DNA of 64,000 bases. Source: Apostichopus japonicus. Taxonomy: Eukaryota; Echinodermata; Holothuroidea; Aspidochirotida; Stichopodidae. The stretch spans positions 4,668,001 through 4,732,000 of the forward strand of contig NC_092576.1 in assembly GCF_037975245.1 (NCBI RefSeq), read 5' to 3'. The position numbers and the translations under genes are program-made. The notes beneath the pieces are model-generated. The model had not been told where the DNA came from. It did no database searches and saw nothing but the letters and a program-made list of their open reading frames with translations. This document shows positions 32,836-44,809 of the stretch, one piece after another; within the stretch, counting starts at the first letter, position 1, and every line of letters begins with the position of its first letter.

Positions 32836-33221
32836 GTAGGTCAATGATATAACTGCTCCTTGTTTGTATCGTATTGAACTGTTAACAAAGCTTTACCTAA
32901 ATACATGTTACGACAACTGTCGCCATCCAGTCTGAATAGCAACATCAAACTAAACTTAAATCAGTGTTTTAATGAAGGATTTCAGCTCATTTACAATACT
33001 GTTTGCATTGAAGGGTACATTCATGTAGTTAAAAGTGAGTTGTCTGAAATGAAGCTTTTATGATGATATTGTGTCGAATGTTCTCACTAGTATAGTTGAT
33101 AATGACTGCTGACTTTACTAAGTAACAATGAAATATTTGTAATTTGAGATTTAGTTCTGAAAGCATATCACTTCAAATGCCAAAAGTGTTATCATTGAAA
33201 AAGGATTTTTAATCTTCTTAG

Positions 33222-33327
33222 AAAAAAACAAATCAAAACAAGCCACCTGAAGTTTTGAGAGAATGCAACACTGATAATGAGCCAGAGAGCACCTGGGGAA
33301 TCAGAATGCACCACACAGATTGCCAAG
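33222..33327 (+). pseudogene. Array exon copy 1, broken
   Basis: It is 106 bp instead of 108: two bases are missing at GAGCCAGAGAGCACC, shifting the frame, and the donor reads AAGTTAAG instead of AAGGTAAG. It is probably never used as a coding exon. Confidence 0.85.
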
Positions 33328-34285
33328 TTAAGAAATAGGCCATGTTATTATATATGCATCAATCTTAGATAAATATCATGAGGTGTTTGTTTAGCAAACC
33401 AGATGATTTAATACTGGTAAAATATCATTGAACCAGTAAGTATATCCAAACCATAAGCATTATAGGTTAGATGTCATTATCACCTGTACCACTGTTGCAG
33501 TAGTTTGTACAATGATGTCCTCTAAGGAATAGCCAACTCTATAGCACACATGTGAAGACTTGACACGTCAGAGTTTGAAATAAAAAATAGGCCCAATGGT
33601 TTGATTTTTTATCCCTTTGTTGGATGATCAGTGATTTGCATTGAAGTAGATGTCCTGATGATGTATCCTGATTGATATTTGCAATTAATAGAAATGTTGC
33701 TAGTAAATGTTCTCACTGGTATAGTACATCTCAGTTGTGTTAGCCCTGACACAATTGCATTGTTAATGCTTGTACAGTTATTACGGTTCGATGTGTAGAA
33801 TGATATATACTAGTTTGTTACATTAGTAAGGCACAATATTGCAGAGATATTTATTGTCAACTGCAAAGATTGATATAAGTTTGTGTTTTAATGTATGATA
33901 CCAGCTGATATACAATATTACCCAGTACTAGGTGTACTATGGTCCTCTAAAGAATAGTCAAGTATCATTGTGTATTGACCAGGCTTCATTCATGTATTGT
34001 TTGATGTAGGCTTGTTTTTTCTTTGAAGATATAATCAAAACTCTTGGTTCTGTGAAAAAGACCTAACTGTTTGCATTGAAAAGTACTTTCATGTAGTTTA
34101 AACCCATTTCTAAAGAGAGGCTTTTATGATGATATTGTGTGGAATGTTCTCACTAGTATAGTTGATAACGACTACTGACTTTATTAACCATGAAATATTT
34201 GTAATTTGAGATTTAGTTCTGAGAAGCTTATATCTTTTCAAATACTTAAGTATTGTCATTGAAATGTGATTTTTAATCTTCTTAG

Positions 34286-34393
34286 AAACAAACAAATCAA
34301 AACAAGCCACCTGAAGTTTTGAGAGAATGCAACACTGATAATGAGCCAGAGAGAGCACCTGGGGAATCAGAATGCACCACACAGATTGCCAAG
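34286..34393 (+). CDS. Array exon copy 2 (36 codons, phase 0-0)
   Basis: Acceptor ...TTAATCTTCTTAG, donor GTAAGAAATAG. It encodes K-Q-T-N-Q-N-K-P-P-E-V-L-R-E-C then N-T-D-N-E-P-E-R-A-P-G-E-S-E-C-T-T-Q-I-A-K: polar, proline/glutamate-rich, probably disordered, with two cysteines. Phase 0 at both ends allows any number of copies without a frameshift. Confidence 0.75.
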
Positions 34394-35342
34394 GTAAGAA
34401 ATAGGCCCTATTATTATACATCAATCTTAGATAAATATCATCAAGTTTTTGTTTAGCAAACCAGATGATTTAATACTGGTGAAATATCATTGAACCAGTA
34501 AGTATATACAAACCATTAGCATTATAGGTTAGATGTCATTATCACCTGTAGCATTGCTGCAGTAGTTTGTACAATGATGTCCTCTAAGGAATAGCCAACT
34601 TTATAGCACACATGTGAAGACTTGACATGCCAGAGTTTGAAATAAAAAATACGCCCAATGGTTTGATTTTTCATCCCTTTGATAGATGTTCAGTGATTTA
34701 CATTGAAGTAGATGTCCTGACTATGTATCTTGATTGATATTTGCAATTAATAGAAATGTTGCTAGTTAATGTTCTTACTGGTATAGTACATCTCAGTTAT
34801 GTTAACCCTGACACAATTGCATTGTTAATGCTTATATGGTTATTAAGGTTCAATGTGTATAATGATATATACTAGTTTGTTACATTAGTAAGGCACAATA
34901 TGCAGAAATATTTATTGTCAACTGAAAAGATTGATATAAGTTTGTGTTTTAATGTATGATTTCAGCTGATACAATATTACCCAGTACTAGGTGTACTATG
35001 GTCCTCTAAAGAATAGTCAAGTATCATTGTGTATTGACCAGGCTTCATTCATGTATTGTTTGATGTAGGCTTGTTTTTTCTTTGAAGATATAATCAAAAC
35101 TCTTGGTTCTGTGAAAAGGACCTAACTGTTGCATTGAAAAGTACATTCATGTAGTTTAAACCCATTTCTAAAGAGAGGCTTTTATGATGATATTTTGTGG
35201 AATGTTCTCACTAGTATAGTTGATAACGACTACTGACTTTATTAACCATGAAATATTTGTAATTTGAGATTCAGTTCTGAGATGCTTATATCTTTTCAAA
35301 TACTTAAGTATTGTCATTGAAATGTGATTTTTAATCTTTTAG

Positions 35343-35450
35343 AAACAAACAAATCAAAACAAGCCACCTGAAGTTTTGAGAGAATGCAACACTGATAATG
35401 AGCCAGAGAGAGCACCTGGGGAATCAGAATGCACCACACAGATTGCCAAG
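35343..35450 (+). CDS. Array exon copy 3 (36 codons, phase 0-0)
   Basis: Same protein sequence as copy 2. The acceptor is TTAATCTTTTAG (three bases shorter than in copy 2) and the donor is intact. Confidence 0.75.
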
Positions 35451-36088
35451 GTAAGAAATAGCCCCTGTTATTATACATCAAACTTAGATAAATATCATCA
35501 AGTTTTTGTTTAGCAAGCCAGATGATTTAATACTGGTAAAATATCATTGAGCCAGTAAGTATATACAAACCATTTGCATTATAGGTTAGATGTCATTATC
35601 ACCTGTAGCACTGCTGCAGTAGTTTGTACAATGATGTCCTCTAAGGAATAGCCAACTTTATAGCACACATGTGAAGACTTGACATGCCAGAGTTTGAAAT
35701 AAAAAATACGCCCAATGGTTTGATTTTTCATCCCTTTGATAGATGTTCAGTGATTTACATTGAAGTAGATGTCCAGACTATGTATCCTGATTGATATTTG
35801 CAATTAATAGAAATGTTGCTAGTTAATGTTCTCACTGGTATAGTACATCTCAGTTATGTTAGCCCTGACACAATTGCATTGTTAATGCTTATATGGTTAT
35901 TAAGGTTCAATGTGTATAATGATATATACTAGTTTGTTACATTAGTAAGGCACAATATGCAGAGATATTTATTGTCAACTGAAAAGATTGATATAAGTTT
36001 GTGTTTTAATGTATGATTTCAGCTGATATACAATATTACCCAGTACTATGTGTACTTGGTCCTCTAAAGAATAGTTAAGTATCATTTT

Positions 36089-36113
36089 GGTCAATACACA
36101 ATGTGTATTGACC
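36089..36113. other. Perfect 11-bp hairpin in array unit (also at 38271-38295)
   Basis: GGTCAATACAC-AAT-GTGTATTGACC. Other units have only the right half (CATTGTGTATTGACC). The left half looks like an inverted copy made by a local template switch, later duplicated with its two-unit block. Confidence 0.85.
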
Positions 36114-36422
36114 AGGCTTCATTCATGTATTGTTTGATGTAGGCTTGTTTTCTCTTTGAAGATATAATCAAAACTCTTGGTTCTGTAAAAAGGACCTAAC
36201 TGTTGTATTGAAAAGTACTTTCAGGTAGTTTAAACCCATTTCTAAAGAGAGGCTTTTATGATGATATTGTGTGGAATGTTCTCACTAGTATAGTTGATAA
36301 CGACTACTGACTTTACTAAGTAATAATGAAATATTTGTAATTTGAGATTTAGTTCTGAAAACCTAATAGCAATTCAAATGCCAATAGTGTTATCATTGAA
36401 ATGTGATTTTTAATCTTCTTAG

Positions 36423-36530
36423 AAAAACACAAATCAAAACAAGCCACCTGAAGTTTTGAGAGAATGCAACACTGATAATGAGCCAGAGAGAGCACCTGGG
36501 GAATCATAATGCACCACACAGATTGTCAAG
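36423..36530 (+). pseudogene. Array exon copy 4 with in-frame stop
   Basis: Full length with both splice sites, but GAA at codon 29 is TAA (TCATAATGC), so inclusion would truncate the protein before its zinc fingers. The donor is the weaker GTAAAAAT. It either is skipped, acts as a poison exon, or is dead. Confidence 0.75.
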
Positions 36531-37482
36531 GTAAAAATAGGCCATGTTATTATATATGCATCAATCTTAGATAAATATCATGAGGTGTTTGTTTAGCAAA
36601 CCAGATGATTTAATACTGGTGAAATATCATAGAACCAATAAGTATATCCAAACCATTAGCATTATAGGTTAGATGTCATTATCACCTGTACCACTGTTGC
36701 AGTAGTTTGTATAATGATGTCCTCTAAGGAATAGCCAACTCTATAGCACACATGTGAAGACTTGACATGCCAGAGTTTGAAATAAAAAATAGCCCAATGG
36801 TTTGATTTTTCATCCCTTTGATAGATGTTCAGTGATTTACATTGAAGTAGATGTCCTGACTATGTATCCTGATTGATATTTGCAATTAATAGAAGTGTTG
36901 CTAGTAAATGTCCTCACTGGTATAGTACATCTCAGTTGTGTTAACCCTGACACAATTGCATTGTTAATGCTTGTATAGTTATTACAGTTCAATGTGAAGA
37001 ATGATATATACTAGTTTGTTACATTAGTAAGGCACAATATGCAGAGATTTTTATTGTCAACTGCAAAGATTGATATAAGTTTGTGTTTTAATGTATGATT
37101 TCAGCTGATATACAATATTACCCAGTACTATGTGTACTTGGTCCTCTAAAGAATAGTCAAGTATCATTGTGTATTGACCAGGCTTCATTCATGTATTGTT
37201 TGATGTAGGCTTGTTTTTTCTTTGAAGATATAATCAAAACTCTTGGTTCTGTGAAAAGGACCTAACTGTTGCATTGAAAAGTACATTCATGTAGTTTAAA
37301 CCCATTTCTAAAGAGAGGCTTTTATGATGATATTTTGTGGAATGTTCTCACTAGTATAGTTGATAACGACTACTGACTTTATTAACCATGAAATATTTGT
37401 AATTTGAGATTCAGTTCTGAGATGCATATATCCTTTCAAATACTAAAGTATTGTCATTGAAATGTGATTTTTAATCTTTTAG

Positions 37483-37590
37483 AAACAAACAAATCAAAAC
37501 AAGCCACCTGAAGTTTTGAGAGAATGCAACACTGATAATGAGCCAGAGAGAGCACCTGGGGAATCAGAATGCACCACACAGATTGCCAAG
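37483..37590 (+). CDS. Array exon copy 5 (36 codons, phase 0-0)
   Basis: Same translation as copies 2 and 3, with the shorter acceptor of copy 3. Together with copy 6 it repeats the copy 3-copy 4 block. Confidence 0.75.
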
Positions 37591-38603
37591 GTAAGAAATA
37601 GGCCCTATTATTATACATCAATCTTAGATAAATATCATCAAGTTTTTGTTTAGCAAACGAGATGATTTAATACTGGTGAAATATCATTGAACCAGTAAGT
37701 ATATACAAACCATTAGCATTATAGGTTAGATGTCATTATCACCTGTAGCATTGCTGCAGTAGTTTGTACAATGATGTCCTCTTAGTAATAGCCAACTTTA
37801 TAGCACACATGTGAAGACTTGACATGCCAGAGTTTGAAATAAAAAATATGCCCAATGGTTTGATTTTTAATCCCTTTGATAGATGTTCAGTGATTTACAT
37901 TGAGGAAGATGTCTTGACTATGTTTGATATTTGCAATTAATAGAAATTGATATTTGCAATTAATAGACTTGATTGATATTTGCAATTAATAGAAATGTTG
38001 CTAGTTAATGTTCTCACTGGTATAGTACATCTCAGTTATGTTAGCCCTGACACAGTTGCATTGTTAATGCTTGTATGGTTATTACGGTTCAATGTGTATA
38101 ATGATATATACTAGTTTGTTACATTAGTAAGGCACAATATGCAGAGATATTTATTGTCAACTGAAAAGATTGATATAAGTTTGTGTTTTAATGTATGATT
38201 TCAGCTGATATACAATATTACCCAGTACTATGTGTACTTGGTCCTCTAAAGAATAGTTAAGTATCATTTTGGTCAATACACAATGTGTATTGACCAGGCT
38301 TCATTCATGTATTGTTTGATGTAGGCTTGTTTTCTCTTTGAAGATATAATCAAAACTCTTGGTTCTGTGAAAAGGACCTAACTGTTGCATTGAAAAGTAC
38401 TTTCATGTAGTTTAAACCCATTTCTAAAGAGAGGCTTTTATGATGATATTTTGTGGAATGTTCTCACTAGTATAGTTGATAACGACTACTGACTTTACTA
38501 AAAAATAATGAAATATTTGTAATTTGAGATTTAGTTCTGAAAACCTAATAGCAATTCAAATGCCAATAGTGTTATCATTGAAATGTGATTTTAATCTTCT
38601 TAG

Positions 38604-38711
38604 AAAAACACAAATCAAAACAAGCCACCTGAAGTTTTGAGAGAATGCAACACTGATAATGAGGCAGAGAGAGCACCTGGGGAATCAGAATGCACCACAC
38701 AGATTGTCAAG
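38604..38711 (+). CDS. Array exon copy 6 (36 codons, phase 0-0)
   Basis: Open frame with substitutions Q2N, P21A and A35V relative to copy 2. It shares the K-N-T start and I-V-K end with copy 4 but lacks the stop, so the stop in copy 4 arose after, or was lost in, the block duplication. Confidence 0.75.
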
Positions 38712-39527
38712 GTAAGAAATAGGCCATGTTATTATATATACATCAATCTTAGATAAATATCGTCAAGTTTATGTTTAACAAACCAGATGATTTAATACTG
38801 GTGAAATATCATTGAACCAGTAAGTATATACAAACCATTAGCATTATAGGTTAGATGTCATTATCACCTGTACCACTGTTGCAGTAGTTTGTACAATGAT
38901 GTCCTCTAAGGAATAGCCAACTCTATTGCACAAAGCCGAAGACTTGACACACCTCAGAATTTTAGGTGGAAAAGGCTCCAAGGGGTTATATTTTTCATCC
39001 CTTTGATGGATGATCAGTGATTTCCATTCCGGTTCAATGTGTAGAATAATATATACTAGTTTGTTACATTAGTAAGGCACAATATGCAGAGATTTTTATT
39101 GTCAACTGCAAAGATTGATATAAGTTTGTGTTTTAATGTATGATTTCAGCTGATATACAATATTACCCAGTACTATGTGTACTTGGTCCTCTAAAGAATA
39201 GTCAAGTATCATTGTGTATTGACCAGGCTTCATTCATGTATTGTTTGATGTAGACTCGATTACTTTTTGAAGATATAATAAACTCTTAGTTCTGGGAAAA
39301 GAACCTTATTGTTTGCATTGAAGGGGAGATTCATGCAGTTAAAACCCATTTCTAAAGTGATGCTTTTATGATGATATTGTGTGGAATGTTCTCACTAGTA
39401 TAGTTGATAACGACTACTGACTTTATTAACCATGAAATATTTGTAATTTGAGATTTAGTTCTGAGAAGCTATATCACTTCAAATGCCAAAAATGTTATCA
39501 TTGAAATGTGATTTTTAATCTTCTTAG

Positions 39528-39635
39528 AAAAACACAAATCAAAACAAGCCACCTGAAGTTTTGAGAGAATGCAACACTGATAATGAGCCAGAGAGAGCAC
39601 ATGTAGAATCAAATTGCACCACACAGATTGCCAAG
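39528..39635 (+). CDS. Array exon copy 7 (36 codons, phase 0-0)
   Basis: The most diverged open copy: R-A-H-V-E-S-N-C replaces R-A-P-G-E-S-E-C. Donor GTAAGAAATAG intact. Confidence 0.75.
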
Positions 39636-40554
39636 GTAAGAAATAGGCCATGTTATTATATATTCATCAATCTTAGATAAATATCATCAAGTTTATGTTT
39701 AACAAACCAGATGATTTAATACTGGTGAAATATCATTGAACCAGTAAGTATATACAAACCATTAGCATTATAGGTTAGATGTCATTATCACCTGAACCAC
39801 TGTTGCAGTAGTTTGTACAATGATGTCCTCTAAGGAATAGCCAACTTTATAGCACACATGTGAAGACTTGACACGTCAGAGTTTAAAATAAAAAAATAGC
39901 CCAATGGTTTGATTTTTCATCCCTTTGATAGATGTTCAGTGATTTACATTGAAGTAGATGTCCTGACTATGTATCCTGATCGATATTTGCAATTAATAGA
40001 AATGTTGCTAGTAAATGTTCTCACTGGTATAGTACATCTCAGTTGTGTTAGCCCTGACACAATTGCATTGTTAATACTTGTATAGTAATTACGGTTCAAT
40101 GTGTAGAATGATATATACTAGTTTGTTACATTAGTAAGGCACAGTATTTCAGAGATATTTATTGTCAACTGAAAAGATTGATATAAGTTTGTGTTTTAAT
40201 GTATGATACCAGCTGATATACAATATTACCCAGTACTAGGTGTACTATGGTCCTCTAAAGAATAGTCAAGTATCATTGTGTATTGACCAGGCTTCATTCA
40301 TGTATTGTTTGATGTAGGCTTGTTTTTTCTTTGAAGATATAATCAAAACTCTTGGTTCTGTGAAAAGAACCTAACTGTTTGCATTGAAGGGTACATTCAT
40401 GTCGTTTAAACCCTTTTCTAAAAGGATTCTTTTTATGATGATATTGTGTGGAATGTTCTCACTAGTATAGTTGATAACGACTACTGACTTTACTAACCAT
40501 GAAATATTTGTAATTTGAGATTCAGTTCTGAGATGCTTATATCATTTCAAATAC

Positions 40555-41178
40555 TTAAAGCAGCATTTTGCGTCATTTTCTATGATTTTTCTCAACCTCA
40601 CTGATTCCACTTTGCCATAACGACCTACATAACTAGCTAATCTATTTATATTTTACTTCAAATGATGGCATAAAAGTCGAAAAATTTGCAACTTTCAACT
40701 TTGTTGTTCTCCAAGATATTTTCCGTTGGGAACCCAATAAACCTCGCCCATAATATGAATATTTAAACACTACGAACGTCATTGACAGATACGTAATATA
40801 ACACCACGCTTGATTTGTGTACAGTCTATATGGCAGTTGTACCAGGGAGTTGCATAACAACTCCCTGGTACAACCAACGTGAAGTCTTGAATCTATTTTT
40901 AGCAACGGCTCATAACTAAACCTGCATCTCTGATTGGTTGAATTCAAACTAGTGGGTTTGGCGGAATTGTATGCGATTAATTTTAACTGTGAAATTTGTC
41001 GAGGACACTCTTCTCATTTATCGACATAAATCGTTAATTACTCGCTAATTAACGCTCTTGGCAGGGTGAAACTTGGATGGTATCTTAGATTGCTGTTTTA
41101 TGATTGATACATGTAAAAAAATCGATGCACATGTTAAAAAAGTGGAAAAAAGCGACCCAACGCAAAATGCTGCTTTAA
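40555..41178. mobile_element. TTAA-flanked MITE-like element (616 bp)
   Basis: Body 40559-41174 with 15-bp perfect terminal inverted repeats AGCAGCATTTTGCGT, flanked by TTAA at 40555-40558 and 41175-41178. Other array units show the empty site (AAATACTTAAGTATTG), proving the insertion and its TTAA duplication. TTAA duplication is typical of piggyBac-type elements, though the termini are not the usual CCC. No transposase. A 17-bp perfect hairpin (40836-40852 / 40858-40874) lies inside. Confidence 0.93.
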
Positions 41179-41214
41179 GTATTGCCATTGAAATGTGATT
41201 TTTAATCTTCTTAG

Positions 41215-41322
41215 AAACAAACAAATCAAAACAAGCCACCTGAAGTTTTGAGAGAATGCAACACTGATAATGAGCCAGAGAGAGCACCTGGGGAATCAGA
41301 ATGCACCACACAGATTGCCAAG
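41215..41322 (+). CDS. Array exon copy 8 (36 codons, phase 0-0)
   Basis: Same translation as copy 2. It lies about 40 bp downstream of the TTAA-flanked insertion; the insertion left the polypyrimidine tract and acceptor intact. It is the last copy before the large exon. Confidence 0.75.
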
Positions 41323-41674
41323 GTAAGAAATAGGCCCTGTTATTATAGATAAAATATTAGAAGATAAATATCTTCTTTATTGACCAGGCAGCATTCCTTG
41401 CAAATAAATGTTTTCACTGGCATAATTCATTTTAGTTGCGTAACTCTTACAAAGTGTATCATCCACTGTGCAGACTGATACATACTTTTGGTACTTAAAC
41501 ATATTTATTTAAATACAAAACTTTTTAATTCTGTAAAATTTTGTTCAAACATGCATTTTTTAAAGGAGGAACATTCATAGTTCCGTCAACTCAAACATCC
41601 AAAATCTGATTTAGGTTCTTGTCTTGATTTATTGGAAAGGTCTTTACAACATCTGTTACTTCTTCCCTATTTAG

Positions 41675-44153
41675 GATAATGAAAGTGATGATAGCTATAA
41701 TCCATTTGAAGACATCGATTTGTTCCCATGGTGTAAAGACACACACAAAGATGTCAGCAGTGGAGGAGATGATAAAGGAGAAAATGGTAGTGAAAATGAA
41801 GTTTCATCTCAGACTAGTGAAGCATCGGACAACACTCAAGATAAAGAGCAGGAATGGAATGATGACCAAATGTCATATGTTTGCGATTCAGAAGATTCTA
41901 CAAATAGTTCAGAATATATGATTCCCCTTCCTTCCCCTAAAATGAGAAGTCATGGTGCAGTTTGCATCAAGGAGTATCCGTCAAAATCTGATGTCGAGCA
42001 CACCATAGTATCAACTACTGATCACAATCAAAATCAACAGCAAAGACATGGTAAAAACAGAAAATGTAACCAGAAAAAAGTGAGATTTGCATTAGAAAAA
42101 GAAGAATCTGTCAGTTATACAGATTCATCGGACAGCAGTGATGAAAATAATGAACATTGTAGTGATTACCTCCCAACAGAAAGCAGCAGTGATGAGCAGA
42201 TGTCACCGGAGAGCAACAGTGAAATGGATACTCAAAAAAGGAAAGGACCAGGAACAAGTCTGAAACGGAATGTTGACATGAGGTCATCGGCAAGTGATTC
42301 AGAAGCAGGTGGAAACATTGTCCACTCTACTTCTAGCTCATCATCTAAATTGAGACTGCAGAATGCTGAATGCAAAGTGTCAAGCAAGACACCTGAATCG
42401 AGTTGTGCAGTTTCTTCAACTACCAGTGAAACTAGATTCAAGAAGATACCTCGGGTGACTGTCATGACAAGCAGTAATGGATTTGCTAGAAAATGGGATA
42501 AACACCAGTTCTGTGTTTTTTGTATGGAACAAAAGGCAAAACTGGGAAGACATTTCCAGTCTATGCATGCACATGAACCAGAGGTACAAGAAGCATTCAG
42601 CTTCAGCAAGAATTCAAAGGAAAGAAAGGAATTGCTACAAATTTTGTCCAATAAAGGTAATCATTCACACAACATCGAAATACTAAACTCAGGGACAGGC
42701 ATTCTTATTCCCTACAAGAGGCCACCCTTCAGTGTTCCTTTTGAAAGGTACCTTCCATGTGAAAACTGTTTTGGTTACTTTTATGATGGAGATATGTGGA
42801 AACACACAAAAAAGTGTCCAGCGAAACAAAGCCACAGTGGAAGAAATAACGGATTAAGGTCTAGATGTTCATTGTTGCTCCCACTGGCTACCAAGGTTGA
42901 TGAACAGTTCAAGGTAAAAGTCATTGGAATTATGCGTCGGGATAACATAAGCATTATTTGTCGAAATGATGAAATGATTTTGACATTGGGACAACGATTG
43001 TTTGCAAAGCTTGGAACAGATTCACACAATGGACAGTATGTCAGTCAGAAAATGCGGGAGGTGGGTCGCCTACTGAAGAATATTCAGGAAGTTGATCCAA
43101 GTTTAAAGACCCTTGCAGAATGCATACGACCATCATGCTTTGACAAAGTAGTTGAGGCTGTTCGCAAGTGTGCAGTTTACAACTCATCCACTCAACAGTA
43201 CCAGATACCATCCCTTGCACTGAAGTTAGGCCATTCCCTAAAAAAATGTGCAGCAATACAAAAGGTGGCAGGCATCAAATTGGAAGATGGAGAACTGAAA
43301 GATTATGCAGAGAGATTTGAAGAACTTTGCAACTTAGAGTGGGCAGACAGTGTTTCTTCACATGCATTATCTACATTGTATCAAAGGAAGTGGAATAAGC
43401 CCACAATATTACCTTTGTCTGAAGATGTAGTCAACCTTCACAAACACCTCAATGTGAAAATTACGGAAAGCACCAAGAGATTGTCAACAGATCCGGATAA
43501 ACTGGCATGGTACTCACTAGCTACAGCAACAATGGCTAAAATTATCCTATTTAATAGGAGGAGGAGTGGAGAAGTACAGCGCATGCCTCTGGAAGATTAC
43601 CAAAGATGCAATACTCACACTAATGAGGATATCCTTGAGGATCTTACTGAATGGGAGAAAAAACTGTGTCAACAGCTTTCTAGAGTCGAGACTAAAGGGA
43701 AAAGAGGCAGAAAAGTCCCCATTCTGCTAACATCTGAAATGAAAGAGGCTGCCGATACCCTTGTAGAGACTCGTTTATCTGTTGGAGTGTCTTCAACCAA
43801 TCGCTATATGTTTGCCAGGCCAACATTGGGTTCAAAAACTCCACTACGGGGATCTGATTGCCTTAGCAAAATGGCTTTAGAGAGTGGAGCCAAATGCCCT
43901 TCTGCACTAACATCAACAAAGCTTCGAAAACATATTGCAACAGTTTCTCAACTCTTTTGTCTCAAACGCCATGAACTGGACATTCTTGCCAACTTTTTAG
44001 GTCACGATATTAGAGTTCATCGCGAGTATTATCGCCTCCCTGACGACACACTGCAGATGACAAAGGTAGCAAGGCTCTTGTTGGCGATGGAGAAGGGAAA
44101 TTCAAACAACTTCAGAGATAAGAAACTTTCTGAAATTGAGGTCTCTTTGGATG
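41675..44153 (+). CDS. Gene D, main exon: zinc fingers and tyrosine-recombinase-like domain
   Basis: 826 codons, acceptor ...TTCCCTATTTAG, donor GTAAGTGTT, phase 0-1. Residues 1-260 are acidic and Ser-rich with basic patches; K-K-V-R-F-A at 134-139 fits a PP1-docking RVxF motif. A C2H2 finger follows (C280, C283, H293, H298), then a C2HC finger (C362, C365, H377, C381). The last third resembles tyrosine recombinases: N-R-R-R-S-G-E-V (627-634) as the first arginine box, K-L-R-K-H (R751, H753), F-L-G-H-D (H777) and Y-Y (785-786) nine residues later, as in phage integrases. The usual HxxR box reads T-K-L-R, so its first histidine is replaced. This suggests a Crypton-type domain, probably DNA-binding with doubtful catalysis. 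Nuclear location is inferred. The internal TTG at 41720 is not the start; the exon begins at 41675. Confidence 0.85.
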
Positions 44154-44494
44154 GTAAGTGTTTTTAATTGTTTTGTATTTTAAAGTGTTATGATAAATTG
44201 AAGTTATTGTCTTATGTGATAAATTTACAATATGAGTAACATGGATGGTTAAACAGATTTTCAATTGCAAACATTTTTTAACTCGAAACCCGATGGCATC
44301 AAAATGAGCTATTTACGAGTAACAAACAAGTTGTATTTAAAACTTAGTTGTCTTTCAGGTCACCTAGCTAGTCTTGTTTATTTCTCAAATTTCTTCTGTG
44401 AATATTCCTACCTCGTAAGCACTTAATTTTGTTACGCTTATTTTATATTCTTATAGTCAATTTTTTCCTTTGTTTATTTACTTTCTTCGGTCAG

Positions 44495-44569
44495 ATCCAT
44501 TTACTAGTGAAGAAGAGCTGGTTGACGATGATGAGGAAGATGATTTACCTGATGAAATCAATACAGGAG
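44495..44569 (+). CDS. Gene D, acidic linker exon (75 bp, phase 1-1)
   Basis: Acceptor ...TTCTTCGGTCAG, donor GTACATCAAG. It encodes D-P-F-T-S-E-E-E-L-V-D-D-D-E-E-D-D-L-P-D, a strongly acidic stretch. Its phase matches both neighbours. Confidence 0.8.
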
Positions 44570-44809
44570 GTACATCAAGTAAACTGGCATATATTATTAG
44601 ACAGAGTTGCACATTTGAGACACATCTTGTTGCAACCAAGACTTTGTATTACTAGATACTTCAGAAAAACTTGTCATATGTTAATTTATAGTTATATCTC
44701 TTTCTAAATGGGGAACCATGTTTGATATTCTTGTTCTTATTTTTTAATGGTAGTTTCTTGCATTTTGTTCTATGCACTTCATTGGCTTATTTCCTTTTCT
44801 TCATTCCAG

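Larger units (their letters stand above)
32990..41345 (+). repeat. Tandem array of eight ~1.06-kb units, each with one exon
   Basis: Exon starts fall at 33222, 34286, 35343, 36423, 37483, 38604, 39528 and 41215. Spacings are 1064, 1057, 1080, 1060, 1121, 924 and 1687 bp; the last becomes 1067 after subtracting a 620-bp insertion. Intron sequence between exons is also conserved, so whole genomic units were duplicated, not only exons. The exon before copy 7 follows a ~140-bp deletion near 39030. Units ending in copies 4 and 6 share private features, pointing to duplication of a two-unit block. Confidence 0.95.

Noticed and set aside
34110-34424. Minus ORFs over array exons (also 39469-39651, 41045-41311)
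   Set aside because: Antisense shadows of the conserved 36-codon exon; the plus strand has splice sites and phase, the minus does not.
42111-43256. Minus ORFs and alternative plus-frame ORFs inside gene D main exon
   Set aside because: Shadows of the 826-codon frame.
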